From positions 62,001-126,000 of the forward strand of contig CAQGLR010000006.1 of assembly GCA_948794795.1 (NCBI GenBank): a DNA stretch of 64,000 bases, written 5' to 3'. Numbering within the stretch: position 1 is the first letter of the stretch; each line of letters begins with the position of its first letter. Under the pieces are notes generated by a model. The model saw only the letters and a program-made list of their open reading frames with translations, was not told the DNA's origin and searched no databases. The DNA comes from an uncultured Lachnospiraceae bacterium (GTDB lineage: Bacteria; Bacillota; Clostridia; Lachnospirales; Lachnospiraceae). A program made the translations under genes and the position numbers. Shown piece after piece: positions 29,956 through 38,647 of this stretch.

Positions 29956-30281
29956 ACTTTTTGGTCTCTGGAAGAACTTTTTCTTAGAAATGTACCAATT
30001 TACACTCTTGTGTTTTGGGCCTGTGTATGACAGCGAAAAAAACTCTAGCCAAATGAATGATTTCTGGAAATTAAGTGTTTTCAAAAACATGCAATACAAT
30101 TATATTATTTCCCACATCATAATAACCTTTACCATATATCTTTTCTTATATACAAAAAATTTGAAGAAAAGTATGCCTGCTTTAAAAATCTATGCAGAAT
30201 ACAATTTAAAAATAAAACAACTTCTTAATCTGGTTCTTACCAAAGTATAACAATTTTTAAATAATATTTTCTAAAGACTAA

Positions 30282-30575
30282 TTAAAGTTTGCTTTTTTTT
30301 AAAATATCTTCTAAAAGATTTATATATTCTTCAAATTGTTTTATTCCATAATTTGTTATTCTATATGTGCTATTAGTTTTTTTACCAACTAATTTTTTTT
30401 CAGATACAATATACCCCCATCCTTCCAACTTAGACAATTGTACACTTATATTACCATCTGTAGCTTTTGTAATCTCACGTAATTCAGTAAATGATTTACT
30501 ATCACATAACAAACAACTTAAAATTTTTAACCGCAATGGCAAACTAAATGCATCTGGTATATTATATATTTCCAC
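30282..30575 (-). CDS. winged-helix transcriptional regulator
   Basis: 97-aa winged-helix DNA-binding protein (HTH_34 type). Seen: LPLRLKILSCLL opening helix, the recognition region SFTELREITKATDGNISVQLSKLEGWGYI (given as two parts, residues 26-54), and a wing GKKTNSTYRITNYG. I choose a GTG start at 30575 because AAGGG lies 7 nt upstream; it overlaps the end of the membrane-protein gene by 14 bp. The pair is probably co-transcribed and self-regulated through the palindrome at 31257. Composition is AT-richer than the surroundings. Confidence 0.8.
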   Translation of the reverse strand: MEIYNIPDAFSLPLRLKILSCLLCDSKSFTELREITKATDGNISVQLSKLEGWGYIVSEKKLVGKKTNSTYRITNYGIKQFEEYINLLEDILKKSKL

Positions 30576-31233
30576 TTTTTTTCCCTTGCCTCCACAATAA
30601 TATTGCAAGACATACATACCCAATAATATATGTCATATAATTAATAATATAATTAACATTTACAACTATTTCACTATTTGTTATATTATAATTTAAGCCA
30701 GAAACACTTAATAAGGTTATTGAAGAAAACAAATAAAAAATTGAACATACTAAAATCCATATCTTATTTGTTACAACTCCAGTAATAATTATTGCAAGAC
30801 AAAATAAAACAATATTTATCAATAAATAATAATCTTCTAATTTAGGTAATATTTTTATAATATTTTTATTATTGTAAATTATACAACGCACTAAAAAGAA
30901 AATAACGGGATTACTAACAGTAGTAATACCCCATATATTTATACATCCAAGATAATATCTATTATTTGTTTTTTTCTCTCTATTATAAACCCATATATAA
31001 ATAAAAATCATAACTACTGAAAAAAACAATTTAATAATTGAATTAATAATTGATATTATAATACCTGGTCTAAATATAACTTCTGTTCCAAAACTTAATA
31101 ACAAAGAAAAACCTTGTATAACAGCGTAAGATATAAATAAAACAAATAAACCTGTATATTTCTTTTTTGTTTGTTCTATTGTTCCATAAATATACGCTAT
31201 TTCTTCATATACATTTTTTTTAATATTTTGCAT
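30562..31233 (-). CDS. multi-pass membrane protein paired with wHTH regulator
   Basis: 223-aa protein with about six hydrophobic segments (for example LFVLFISYAVIQGFSLLL near 30, FFSVVMIFIYIWVY near 70, LINIVLFCLAIIITGVV near 135, MTYIIGYVCLAILLW near the end). No catalytic motif is visible and I do not recognise the family. AAAGGAG precedes the ATG. It is followed, with overlap, by a winged-helix regulator; membrane-protein/wHTH pairs of this shape often sense membrane stress or toxins, but this is inference. High AT content suggests it may be acquired. Confidence 0.75.
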   Translation of the reverse strand: MQNIKKNVYEEIAYIYGTIEQTKKKYTGLFVLFISYAVIQGFSLLLSFGTEVIFRPGIIISIINSIIKLFFSVVMIFIYIWVYNREKKTNNRYYLGCINIWGITTVSNPVIFFLVRCIIYNNKNIIKILPKLEDYYLLINIVLFCLAIIITGVVTNKIWILVCSIFYLFSSITLLSVSGLNYNITNSEIVVNVNYIINYMTYIIGYVCLAILLWRQGKKSGNI

Positions 31234-31256
31234 ATAAATCTCCTTTCTTATACTTT

Positions 31257-31304
31257 ATATTATAAATTACTTTATAATATAAAGTAATTTATAATATTTG
31301 TCAA
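31257..31304 (-). promoter_or_regulatory. promoter with overlapping 41-bp perfect palindrome
   Basis: Perfect 41-bp palindrome (31257-31297, centre 31277, 20-bp arms containing AAATTACTTTATA). On the minus strand TTGACA (31304-31299), 17 bp, TATATT (31281-31276) forms a promoter whose spacer and -10 lie inside it. It starts about 24 bp before the membrane-protein gene, so it is the likely operator for the wHTH protein. Confidence 0.75.
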
Positions 31305-31678
31305 TCAAAAAATTCTCTTCTTTAACTAATAAGTTTTTAACTAAATTACCAAAAACTATGTTAGTTTTATCTATCTTAAATAAATAATAAACACATAAAT
31401 CTCTTCAAAATACTATCTTTCTGCCATACAACAGTATATGCATCATTTACAAATCCTTTCATGCACTGTATAACATCCTAGTAAAAAATCTCTAGATAAA
31501 CCTTATATGAAAAATATTTATATATTACCCAGTCTATATAATTATCTTGTACATATGTGATTACATAAAGATCTATAATGCAAAAAAACATAATGTAACA
31601 TTTCCTGCCTTATTTGTATATTATATATCATATAATATACAAAACCGCCATATTTCAATTAACTTTAGAAAAAAACAA

Positions 31679-31736
31679 AAAAGAGAAACAACTATTCATA
31701 TAGCCCAAGCTAATATAATAGAAAATTTCTCTCTTT
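31679..31736 (-). terminator. terminator after the broken secreted-protein gene
   Basis: AAAGAGAGAAATTTTCTATT and its imperfect complement ending TTTCTCTTTTTTG on the minus strand, followed by a second T-run. The remaining AT-rich 31305-31678 holds nothing I can support. Confidence 0.65.
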
Positions 31737-31771
31737 GAATAATGAGAAACCTGCTTTAATTTTCTTTTTAT

Positions 31772-32353
31772 TTAATCAGAATAATAAAACTCAGTATATA
31801 AACTTGTATTTGAAAAACCAAAAACACTATCAAAATGTACAGTTGCTTTATAACATACCGTAGACGTACAGGTGCCATCAAGTATAGAGTATGTTGGCTT
31901 AGAAATATCTGTTAAATAGATATTTGTAAATATTGCTGTATTAGTCATATTTAATTGTGCATTTCTACAAAGGCTCATTGATTTTCCTTCTACTGTATAT
32001 GTAACTGTAATAGTAAAATATTCACCTAATTCCCATGTTGGTTTAGTTGTAGTCTTTTGCACTTCCGCTCTTTCAATATTAAAATATTCAGATTTTATAG
32101 AAATTTTTCTATTTTCAATATAATCTAGAAGTTTCCATTAGCTTATTGCAAACTTTGTAGCTACTTTCTTATATTCTTCTAATGTCATTTTGTCTTCATC
32201 AACAGGTAAGTATCCAAGTTCTAGATCATAATTTTCATTTATATCATCTAAAATTTTTTCATATGCTAAAATTTCTCCAGTTGACGCAAAAGCATTTGTG
32301 CTACATCCAATAGATAATATCAAAACCATAAAAATACTTAAAACTTTTTTCAT
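31772..32353 (-). pseudogene. secreted protein gene interrupted by an in-frame TAA
   Basis: Two open parts lie in the same frame, separated by one TAA at 32140-32138. The first part begins MKKVLSIFMVLILSIGC, a signal peptide, then AFASTGEILAYEKILDDINE and EEYKKVATKFAIS. Read through the stop it continues WKLLDYIENRKISIKS and EVQKTTTKPTWELGEY to a Cys-containing C-terminal domain ending at 31772. No shift is needed. A CAA-to-TAA change would explain it. AGGTTAC-type spacing before the ATG at 32353 is weak (GGGAGG at 8 nt). Family unknown; a small secreted protein of Clostridia type. Confidence 0.7.
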
Positions 32354-32630
32354 GTAACCTCCCATCTGTTTCCCATTATTTTACTATTTACAATAAAATA
32401 AAATTAATATTTTATCAATACATTTTTAAATTAATTTATTATAAATTATAAATATATATTTTATCTTAATAATTAGTATTTCAGAGTTTTACAATTAAAT
32501 ATTAAAAACCCCACAAATTTATATGATATCTTACCCTATTAAAAAACATCAGGAAATTACGCTTTGTTTGACAATGATACAAAATAATAATATAATTTGT
32601 AAAATAATAAATAATAAGGAGAAATGTACA

Positions 32631-33464
32631 ATGCCAGGGGTTTTATTTGAGGGTGGTTCTTTCAGGGCTGTATTTAGCTGTGGTGTTATGGATGCCCTTC
32701 TTGATAATAATATTATGTTTCCATACTGTATAGGTGTATCTGCTGGCGCAGCAAATTCCGCATCATATATTTCAAAACAGAGCGGAAGAAATATACAAGT
32801 ATATGTAAATTACCGCAATGACAAAAGATATGTTGGAAAGAGAAACTTTCTAACCGAAAAAAGTCTTTTTGGAATAGATTTTGTATTCCGTAAAGTTCCA
32901 AATGAACTTATAAAATTTGACCTGGATACATTCAGGAAATATACTGGCAGGTTCGTTGTAGTAGTTACAGACGCACTTACTGGTAAGGCAAAATACTTTG
33001 GAAAAGAGGATATAGATGAGCAATTCAATGTTTTTTGTGCTACATGTGCCCTTCCTGGAGCATTTCCAGCTGTAGAAATAGCAGGAGGCTTCTATTATGA
33101 CGGAGGTCTTTCAAATCCTGTACCTATTGATAAATGTATTGAAGATGGCAATAAAAAAATGCTAATTGTGCTTACACAGCCTGATGGTTATAAAAAAACC
33201 TGTCTGCCAAGGGAAAAACGCATTGCAAGGCTTATACAACGCAAATATCCTGCTGTAGCTGACAGAATTCTGCACAGATACAAAAAGTATAATAAATCAC
33301 TGGAAATATGCAACCAGCTTGAAAGTGAAGGCAAAGCAGTTATATTAAGGCCTCCAGCTAAACTTGAAAGCCTGGAAAATGATATAAATATATTAAAACA
33401 AACTTATAAACAAGGTTACAACCTTGCAGTAAAAAAATTAGATGAAATAAGGGCTCTTTTCTAA
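32631..33464 (+). CDS. patatin-like phospholipase
   Basis: 277-aa patatin-family serine hydrolase (YjjU-like) that probably cleaves acyl esters of phospholipids. Seen: oxyanion-hole motif FEGGSFRAVF at residues 6-15, the nucleophile motif GVSAGA (GxSxG) near residue 41, and the catalytic Asp in YYDGGLSNPVP near residue 160. The C-terminal third is basic. The ATG at 32631 has AAGGAG upstream; the 36 residues before it in frame are not family sequence. Single gene, converging on the VanZ gene. Confidence 0.92.
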   Translation: MPGVLFEGGSFRAVFSCGVMDALLDNNIMFPYCIGVSAGAANSASYISKQSGRNIQVYVNYRNDKRYVGKRNFLTEKSLFGIDFVFRKVPNELIKFDLDTFRKYTGRFVVVVTDALTGKAKYFGKEDIDEQFNVFCATCALPGAFPAVEIAGGFYYDGGLSNPVPIDKCIEDGNKKMLIVLTQPDGYKKTCLPREKRIARLIQRKYPAVADRILHRYKKYNKSLEICNQLESEGKAVILRPPAKLESLENDINILKQTYKQGYNLAVKKLDEIRALF

Positions 33465-33514
33465 AACAAGAAAACAGGGTCCTGTAACATCTTAATAATT
33501 ATAAACATAATATT

Positions 33515-33901
33515 CTATTTAAAGAAAAGCAATGTTATAATCCATCCAAGTATAACACCACACACATTCAGTCCCACATCAAACCATGAAAAATGACGTC
33601 CTTCAATAAAAGGCTTTGTCCTTTCATCTGCCCATGACCATATAACTGCTGTTGCCACACCATACAATGGATTTATTACATAACTTTTTAAAGTTATAAT
33701 TAATAATATATTAAATACAAAAAACAAAAAAACATGTGCAGCTTTTCTTAAATATGAATTTAATCTGTTCACATTAATCCCTGCAAAACATAGTTTCCTG
33801 GCAAGTCCCATACTTGCTTTTCCTGTCTTCTCTCCATTCTGGTGTGATAAAAACGTCATAAACATAAACCATATAAAAGTTAAAATTAAATATATACGCA
33901 A
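33515..33901 (-). CDS. VanZ-family membrane protein
   Basis: 128-aa VanZ-like protein with four hydrophobic segments. Seen: the N-terminal WFMFMTFLSHQNGEKT motif, KAAHVFLFFVFNILL, and the ADERTKPFIEGRHFSWFDVG motif near residue 92, which is the family signature. VanZ of enterococci gives low teicoplanin resistance; most homologues outside that cluster have no proven role. No other vancomycin gene is nearby. Confidence 0.88.
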   Translation of the reverse strand: MRIYLILTFIWFMFMTFLSHQNGEKTGKASMGLARKLCFAGINVNRLNSYLRKAAHVFLFFVFNILLIITLKSYVINPLYGVATAVIWSWADERTKPFIEGRHFSWFDVGLNVCGVILGWIITLLFFK

Positions 33902-34140
33902 AATACCCCTCCTAAAGGAATTATTAATAACTTTTCTTACCAGTATTTACTATAACATATACTTTTAATTTAATAAAGCTTTCCCAAACCAGATATCTAC
34001 AATTATAATACTCTGCCCATAAAAAACATATGAATAAATAAACTCTGGATATTCTATAATGTTTTCTGGACCAGTTTATTTACAAACTACTTATTTATAT
34101 ATTTATTCAGTTTTCCACACTTTCTATTTTTTTTAAACTT

Positions 34141-34437
34141 CCACGTCCATTTCATAAATTTGAATAATTTTTATTATCAACTTTTGTGGAGACGGACAGT
34201 TTTCCCATTTTTCAAATTACACAAAGATTATATTACTCTGGCAGATTCCAAATGTTTTACCATAAGGCAGCTGTTTGGGGGCGCTGGTGCTTAAGCCCCG
34301 TATTAAATGTTTCTGTGAAACATTGGGGGCTTTATGCACCACTGCGCATCCCATCCAAGCGGGAGCGGCTGCCGGTGGTAAAACATTTGGAATTGCCAGA
34401 GGCAAAATACCTGTGTACTAAAAATGGAAAACTCAAA
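34141..34437 (-). repeat. mosaic palindromic element, copy D
   Basis: Opposite orientation to A. It starts with a left-end fragment of the E-type unit (CCACGTCCATTTCATAAAT to GACGGACAG, 34141-34197), then joins a type 2 end (TTTTCCCATTTTTCAAATTA) and the shared inner arms. The apical stem here is GGTGCTTAAGCCCC/GGGGGCTTTATGCACC with a longer tip. The right end is AAAAATGGAAAACTCAAA. The plus-strand ORF inside is a repeat artefact. Confidence 0.8.
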
Positions 34438-34522
34438 TTCTAAGTATAATTGAAAATACAAGCCTCATATGATAAAATAGTATTTGACACAATATAACTA
34501 ATATATAGAAATGAGGTGCACT

Positions 34523-35686
34523 ATGAAAAAGAAATTTAAACAATTACTATTTATATTGTGTATGGTTATAGCTATAACAATGTCATACACAATATTCACC
34601 CATGCTGGCAGCAACAAAACAGCTTATGTTGCATTTGGCGACAGCATTGCAGCAGGCTATGGCCTTGAAGGCTATACAGCAGGCCAGGACAACCCGCCAG
34701 CAGACAGTTACCAAGCAATTATAAGCAATTTCCTTAAAACATCCCCAGCAAATTATGCAGTTACAGGTGATGACAGCACAGACTGCATTAATATACTGGA
34801 ATCAGGCAATGCAGACAATATGCTTTCCGATGCTGGAATTATAACACTTTCAATTGGTTCCAATGATTTATTAAAACCATTTACTGGAATAGTAAAAGAA
34901 ACACTTGGGATAACAGAAGATATAGAAAGCCTGGACCCTTCTCAGATTGAAAAATATTATTCCAGCCTTGATGCTTCTTCTATACTTGAAATTACTGCAA
35001 TAGCAAACAAACTTTCAAATGAATTAAAAGATAACGCAATACTCCATGAAAAAGCACAGGCATTTTCTGGTAACTTTAATAAAATAATAGATATTATAAA
35101 CCAAAAAGCACCAGATGCTTCAATATATGTAACAAATATATACAACCCTTACAAAGATGTTATGGTTCTTGGAGATATAGCAGAAACTTATATAAAAGAA
35201 ATTAACACTGCATTTTCACAAGATTCAGAAAATTATACACTTATAGATTTGTATACATTATTTAAGAATGAGAACTTGTCAAATGTAAAATTTAATATTT
35301 CAGATTTATCAAGCATAAACCTTGACCCACATCCATCCAAAGAAGGACATAAAAGAATTGCAGAAACTATAATTTCTGCAATAGAAAAGAAATATGCACC
35401 TGCTGCTGCATCAATATCACAGCTTAAAAGTACAGCTAAAAATACTATAACAATAAAACTTACCTGTAAAACAGACAAGTCTGGATACGAGATAAAATTT
35501 GCCACTTCTAAAAATGGCAAATGGAATACTTTAGAAAATACCAGCAAAAACACTGCTAAAATTAAATCATCCAAATTAAAAGCAGGTAAGACATACTACA
35601 TAAAAGCCAGAAGTTTTAATGAAATAAACGGAGTAAAATATTACAGCCAGTATAGCAAAGTGAAAAAAATACAGATAAAAAAATAA
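34523..35686 (+). CDS. secreted SGNH/GDSL hydrolase with fibronectin-like C-terminus
   Basis: 387-aa secreted esterase. Seen: a signal peptide (MKKKFKQLLFILCMV, cleaved near residue 27), block I YVAFGDSIAAGYG with the catalytic Ser near residue 38, block III LSIGSNDLL near residue 110, and block V NLDPHPSKEGH with the Asp-x-x-His near residue 273. Residues 305-387 form a beta-rich fibronectin III-like domain (GKTYYIKARSF). The start has GAGGTG upstream. Likely acts on wall or polysaccharide esters; substrate unknown. Confidence 0.9.
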   Translation: MKKKFKQLLFILCMVIAITMSYTIFTHAGSNKTAYVAFGDSIAAGYGLEGYTAGQDNPPADSYQAIISNFLKTSPANYAVTGDDSTDCINILESGNADNMLSDAGIITLSIGSNDLLKPFTGIVKETLGITEDIESLDPSQIEKYYSSLDASSILEITAIANKLSNELKDNAILHEKAQAFSGNFNKIIDIINQKAPDASIYVTNIYNPYKDVMVLGDIAETYIKEINTAFSQDSENYTLIDLYTLFKNENLSNVKFNISDLSSINLDPHPSKEGHKRIAETIISAIEKKYAPAAASISQLKSTAKNTITIKLTCKTDKSGYEIKFATSKNGKWNTLENTSKNTAKIKSSKLKAGKTYYIKARSFNEINGVKYYSQYSKVKKIQIKK

Positions 35687-35796
35687 ACACCAATGTATAA
35701 GCTATAACAATCTTCTACATTAAAAGCAAACACACAAACACCTGGTTCTTATTAATACCTGTCAGGATTACGGCTATTCCAGCTTATAATTAATAC

Positions 35797-35940
35797 CAGG
35801 GTATCCGGAACATTGCTTTAAAATTACTTATTACAGCTTGTGCAGAAACTATATTAAATTACAGCAATTAATTGCCGCATCCAATATACCCCTGCCATAC
35901 CTGCAAAAGTAAATTAAGCCACAATATTCCAGATACCCTG
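35797..35940. repeat. long imperfect inverted repeat between GDSL and purO genes
   Basis: CAGGGTATCCGGAACATTG and CAATATTCCAGATACCCTG pair at 17 of 19 positions, and similarity continues inward (TTTAAAATTACTTATTACAG with the complement of CTGCAAAAGTAAATTAAG). It lies at a convergent junction 10 bp after the purO stop and may terminate both transcripts. Confidence 0.7.
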
Positions 35941-35950
35941 TTTTACCTTG

Positions 35951-36664
35951 CTAACAATTCTTATTATAAATCCTGCTTGTATAACTTCCATCTTCTATAC
36001 TAATATAACGTATAAAAAGAGAAACTTTATTATCTGGATTTAAACTATCCCATACAAGCTGTCCAAACTCTTCCATATCATCCTTTACCCCAACAAGCTT
36101 TGGCTCTCCTTCAAAGCTTGGAAGCGGGCTGCCATCATGCATATAAGTGTGTATAAAATGCCCTTCACCTGCCACAGGGTTTTCATAATCAAAAGTATAA
36201 CGGTTACATGCATCTGGATTGCCATTATTACTTTTCAATATAGACATAGAATATTTAAAAATACCATTTTCTATATTAAGCATTGCAGAAATACGTGGTG
36301 TATAATTTGGCGCATCTGGCTCAAACTCCCTTGTAAGAAGTGCCTGCCTGAATGTAGAACCACTTTCCACCATATTATAAATTGTATCTGTCTGGTCACC
36401 ATTAGTCACTATTGTATTATTGCCAAGCACACGTACAGGCGCATATATAACAAGGCTTGGGTCACTTAACTTTGCAGGGTCAAAAGCCTGTGTACGTATA
36501 CCCTCACCATCTTCTATAAAAATCCTGTTCCTGCTGTTTTCACTGCGTCCCATTATAAAATAAGCAATTACTGCATGTCTGCCATCTGGTGTCCTGCCAG
36601 TTACAATTCCACGTCCAGGATATTCATTTGATTTTAATTCATTTTCTAAAGATAATTTCTCCAT
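35951..36664 (-). CDS. purO: IMP cyclohydrolase (PurO-like)
   Basis: 237-aa protein of the PurO-type IMP cyclohydrolase family, which closes FAICAR to IMP, the last purine step. Seen: the early YPGRGIVTGRTPDGRHAV motif, residues YFIMGRSENSRNRIF near 35-50, and PNYTPRISAML near residue 140, all typical of the family. The ATG at 36664 has GGAGG 6 nt upstream. It follows the AICAR transformylase by 20 bp; the two separate proteins replace the fused PurH found in most bacteria. Confidence 0.88.
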   Translation of the reverse strand: MEKLSLENELKSNEYPGRGIVTGRTPDGRHAVIAYFIMGRSENSRNRIFIEDGEGIRTQAFDPAKLSDPSLVIYAPVRVLGNNTIVTNGDQTDTIYNMVESGSTFRQALLTREFEPDAPNYTPRISAMLNIENGIFKYSMSILKSNNGNPDACNRYTFDYENPVAGEGHFIHTYMHDGSPLPSFEGEPKLVGVKDDMEEFGQLVWDSLNPDNKVSLFIRYISIEDGSYTSRIYNKNC

Positions 36665-36684
36665 TTTTATCCTCCATTCCAAAA

Positions 36685-37863
36685 TTAATGATGGAAAAGC
36701 CTTAATCCTGTAAATGCCATTACCATTCCAAATTCATTACATGCATCAATTACACTCTGGTCATTCTTAGAACCACCCGCTTCTGCTACATATTTAACAC
36801 CACTTCTGTGTGCTCTTTCAATATTATCACTAAAAGGAATAAATGCATCTGAGCCAAGAGTAACATTATCAAGGTTTTTAATCCATTCTGCACGTTCTTC
36901 CCTTGTCATAGGTTCTGGCTTCTCTGTAAAGAAATTCTCCCATCTGCCATCTGCAAGCACGTCCATATAATCATCAGAAAGATATACATCAATAGTATTA
37001 TCCCTGTCTGGACGGCGCACATCACTCTTAAATGGAAGTGACAAAGCCTTTGGTGACTGGCGCAAGAACCATTTATCTGCCTTATCACCTGCAAGGCGTG
37101 TACAGTGTATACGTGACTGCTGCCCGGCACCTATGCCTATTGCCTGTCCGTCTTTTACATAACACACAGAATTTGACTGTGTATATTTAAGAATAATATT
37201 TGCAAGTATCATATCATTTAATGCTACCTCAGAAAGCTCTTTTTTCTCTGTAACAATATTGGAGAAAAGCTCCTTTGTAGTCTTAACATTATTATGTCCC
37301 TGCTCAAAAGTAATACCAAACACATCTTTTGTTTCAAGCGGTGCTGCTTCATAATCCGGGTCAATTTTAATAATACAATAAGAACCCCTTTTCTTCTGTT
37401 TAAGTATTTCAAGTGCCTCATCTGAATATGAAGGTGCAATAACTCCATCAGACACAAGTGTACTAAGGTATTTAGCTGTTGCCACATCACATTCATCAGA
37501 AAGTGCTGCAAAATCCCCAAATGAAGACATCCTGTCTGCACCCCTTGCGCGTATATAGGCAGTTGCCATAGGAGTAAGGCTGATATCATCATCAACAAAA
37601 TACACTTTCTTCATTGTGTCATCCAATGGTACATCAATAGCAGCGCCCGCAGGGCTTACATGCTTAAATGATGCTGCTGCAACATGTCCTGTTGCCTCTT
37701 TTACCTCTTTAACAAGCTGCCAGCTGTTAAATGCATCTAAAAGATTGATATAGCCAGGAGTCCCGTTTAAAACTTCAAAAGGAAGGCTGCTTCCATCTTT
37801 CATAAATACCCTTGATGGTTTCTGGTTTGGATTACATCCATACTTTAACTGGATTTCGTTCAT
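36685..37863 (-). CDS. purH: AICAR formyltransferase (stand-alone PurH domain)
   Basis: 392-aa phosphoribosylaminoimidazolecarboxamide formyltransferase that formylates AICAR with 10-formyl-THF. Seen: KYGCNPNQKPS at residues 7-17, the conserved Lys-His of AASFKHVSPAGAA near residue 64-70, the VTQSNSVCYVKDGQ-like segment YTQSNSVCYVKDG, GIGAGQQSRIHCTRLA near residue 245, and GSDAFIPFSDNIE near residue 340. The N-terminal IMP cyclohydrolase domain of usual PurH is absent. A ZTP riboswitch lies in its leader. Confidence 0.95.
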   Translation of the reverse strand: MNEIQLKYGCNPNQKPSRVFMKDGSSLPFEVLNGTPGYINLLDAFNSWQLVKEVKEATGHVAAASFKHVSPAGAAIDVPLDDTMKKVYFVDDDISLTPMATAYIRARGADRMSSFGDFAALSDECDVATAKYLSTLVSDGVIAPSYSDEALEILKQKKRGSYCIIKIDPDYEAAPLETKDVFGITFEQGHNNVKTTKELFSNIVTEKKELSEVALNDMILANIILKYTQSNSVCYVKDGQAIGIGAGQQSRIHCTRLAGDKADKWFLRQSPKALSLPFKSDVRRPDRDNTIDVYLSDDYMDVLADGRWENFFTEKPEPMTREERAEWIKNLDNVTLGSDAFIPFSDNIERAHRSGVKYVAEAGGSKNDQSVIDACNEFGMVMAFTGLRLFHH

Positions 37864-37949
37864 AATTAAAATCTCCTCTCTCTTTCATGGTTATGCCAGG
37901 ATATGCGCTAGCAGATATAACTATAATTAAAGCCAGCTTATCCAGGCAT

Positions 37950-38022
37950 ATGCCCAGACGGCCGGCTTATTATAAGTTATACTCCCCCGTGGTTTGTCCA
38001 CTTTTCCGCCAGTTATATAACT
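37950..38022 (-). promoter_or_regulatory. ZTP (pfl-motif) riboswitch controlling purH-purO
   Basis: On the minus strand, ACTGGCGGAAAAGTGGACAA, then ACCACGGGGGAG, a variable stem, and GCCGGCCGTCTGGGCA match the conserved aptamer halves of the ZTP/ZMP riboswitch. ZMP is AICAR, the substrate of the gene downstream. The 3' part can instead pair as AAGCCGGC...GCTGGCTT followed by TTTAATTA, a likely terminator that ligand binding would block. Confidence 0.88.
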
Positions 38023-38075
38023 AAATTTACTTTATCATAAAAATTTCAATCTTGCAAGAAATAAATGAATTTGAA

Positions 38076-38390
38076 CACGTCCATTTCATAAATTCCAATA
38101 ATTTCTATTTATTTTTGAGGAGGACGGACGGTTTCCATGCCAGAGCCAGCATATTCCACACAGGGGTACGCTTCCGCTACGATAACCCACGCAACAGTGC
38201 ATAGTATCCTTGTTTTATAAAAGAAATTGGCATTTCTTTTATAAAACCTAAGACAGGATACAAGCACTGGCGGGGTTAAAGTACCCCTTTTGTGGAATTA
38301 TTGCTGGCTCTGGCATCGGAAACCCTATGTAATGGCACTCTCAAAAGATAAATAGAAACTATTGGAATAAAATTTATGAAACAGACGTGG
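38076..38390 (+). repeat. E-type palindromic element
   Basis: About 315 bp with long imperfect terminal arms (CACGTCCATTTCATAAATTC and its complement ending GAAACAGACGTG). Second arms GCCAGAGCCAGCATATTCCA/TGGAATTATTGCTGGCTCTG are near 38140-38320, and the apical CAGTGC...GCACTG stem (38195-38269) carries an inner TTTTATAAAAGAAAT hairpin. Its plan resembles copies A-D, though the sequence differs. It abuts copy F. Confidence 0.8.
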
Positions 38391-38392
38391 AA

Positions 38393-38620
38393 TTTGAGTT
38401 TCCCCATTTTTTAAATTATACAAAGATTATATTACTCTGGCAAATTCCAAATGTTTTACCAAAAAGCAGCTGTTATGGGGACGCTGGTGCTTAAATCTGG
38501 TACTTTCAGATTTTATGCACCATTGCGTATCCCATCCAAGCGTAAGCGGCTGCTGTTGGTAAAATTTTGGAATTGCCAGAGCCACATAACTTGTGTATTA
38601 AAAAAATGGGGAAACTCAAA
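38393..38620 (-). repeat. mosaic palindromic element, copy F (type 2 ends)
   Basis: 228-bp copy in opposite orientation to A. Ends are TTTGAGTTTCCCCATTTTTT and AAAAAATGGGGAAACTCAAA. Inner arms CTCTGGCAAATTCCAAATG and GGAATTGCCAGAG; apical stem CTGGTGCTTAAATCTG/CAGATTTTATGCACCA (38484-38524). It follows E within a few bases. Confidence 0.85.
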
Positions 38621-38647
38621 GTAAATGAATTATTTACCATATGTTAA

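Noticed and set aside
29990..30250. Plus-strand ORF of 86 aa after element C
   Set aside because: No ribosome site, AT-rich sequence with biased residues and no recognisable motif.
31547..31738. Plus-strand ORF of 63 aa
   Set aside because: Starts without a ribosome site and ends inside the terminator hairpin of the opposite gene; AT-rich composition explains the open frame.
33902..34140. Hidden gene between the VanZ gene and element D
   Set aside because: All frames are broken by stops and no ribosome site is seen; the space appears empty apart from AT-rich sequence.
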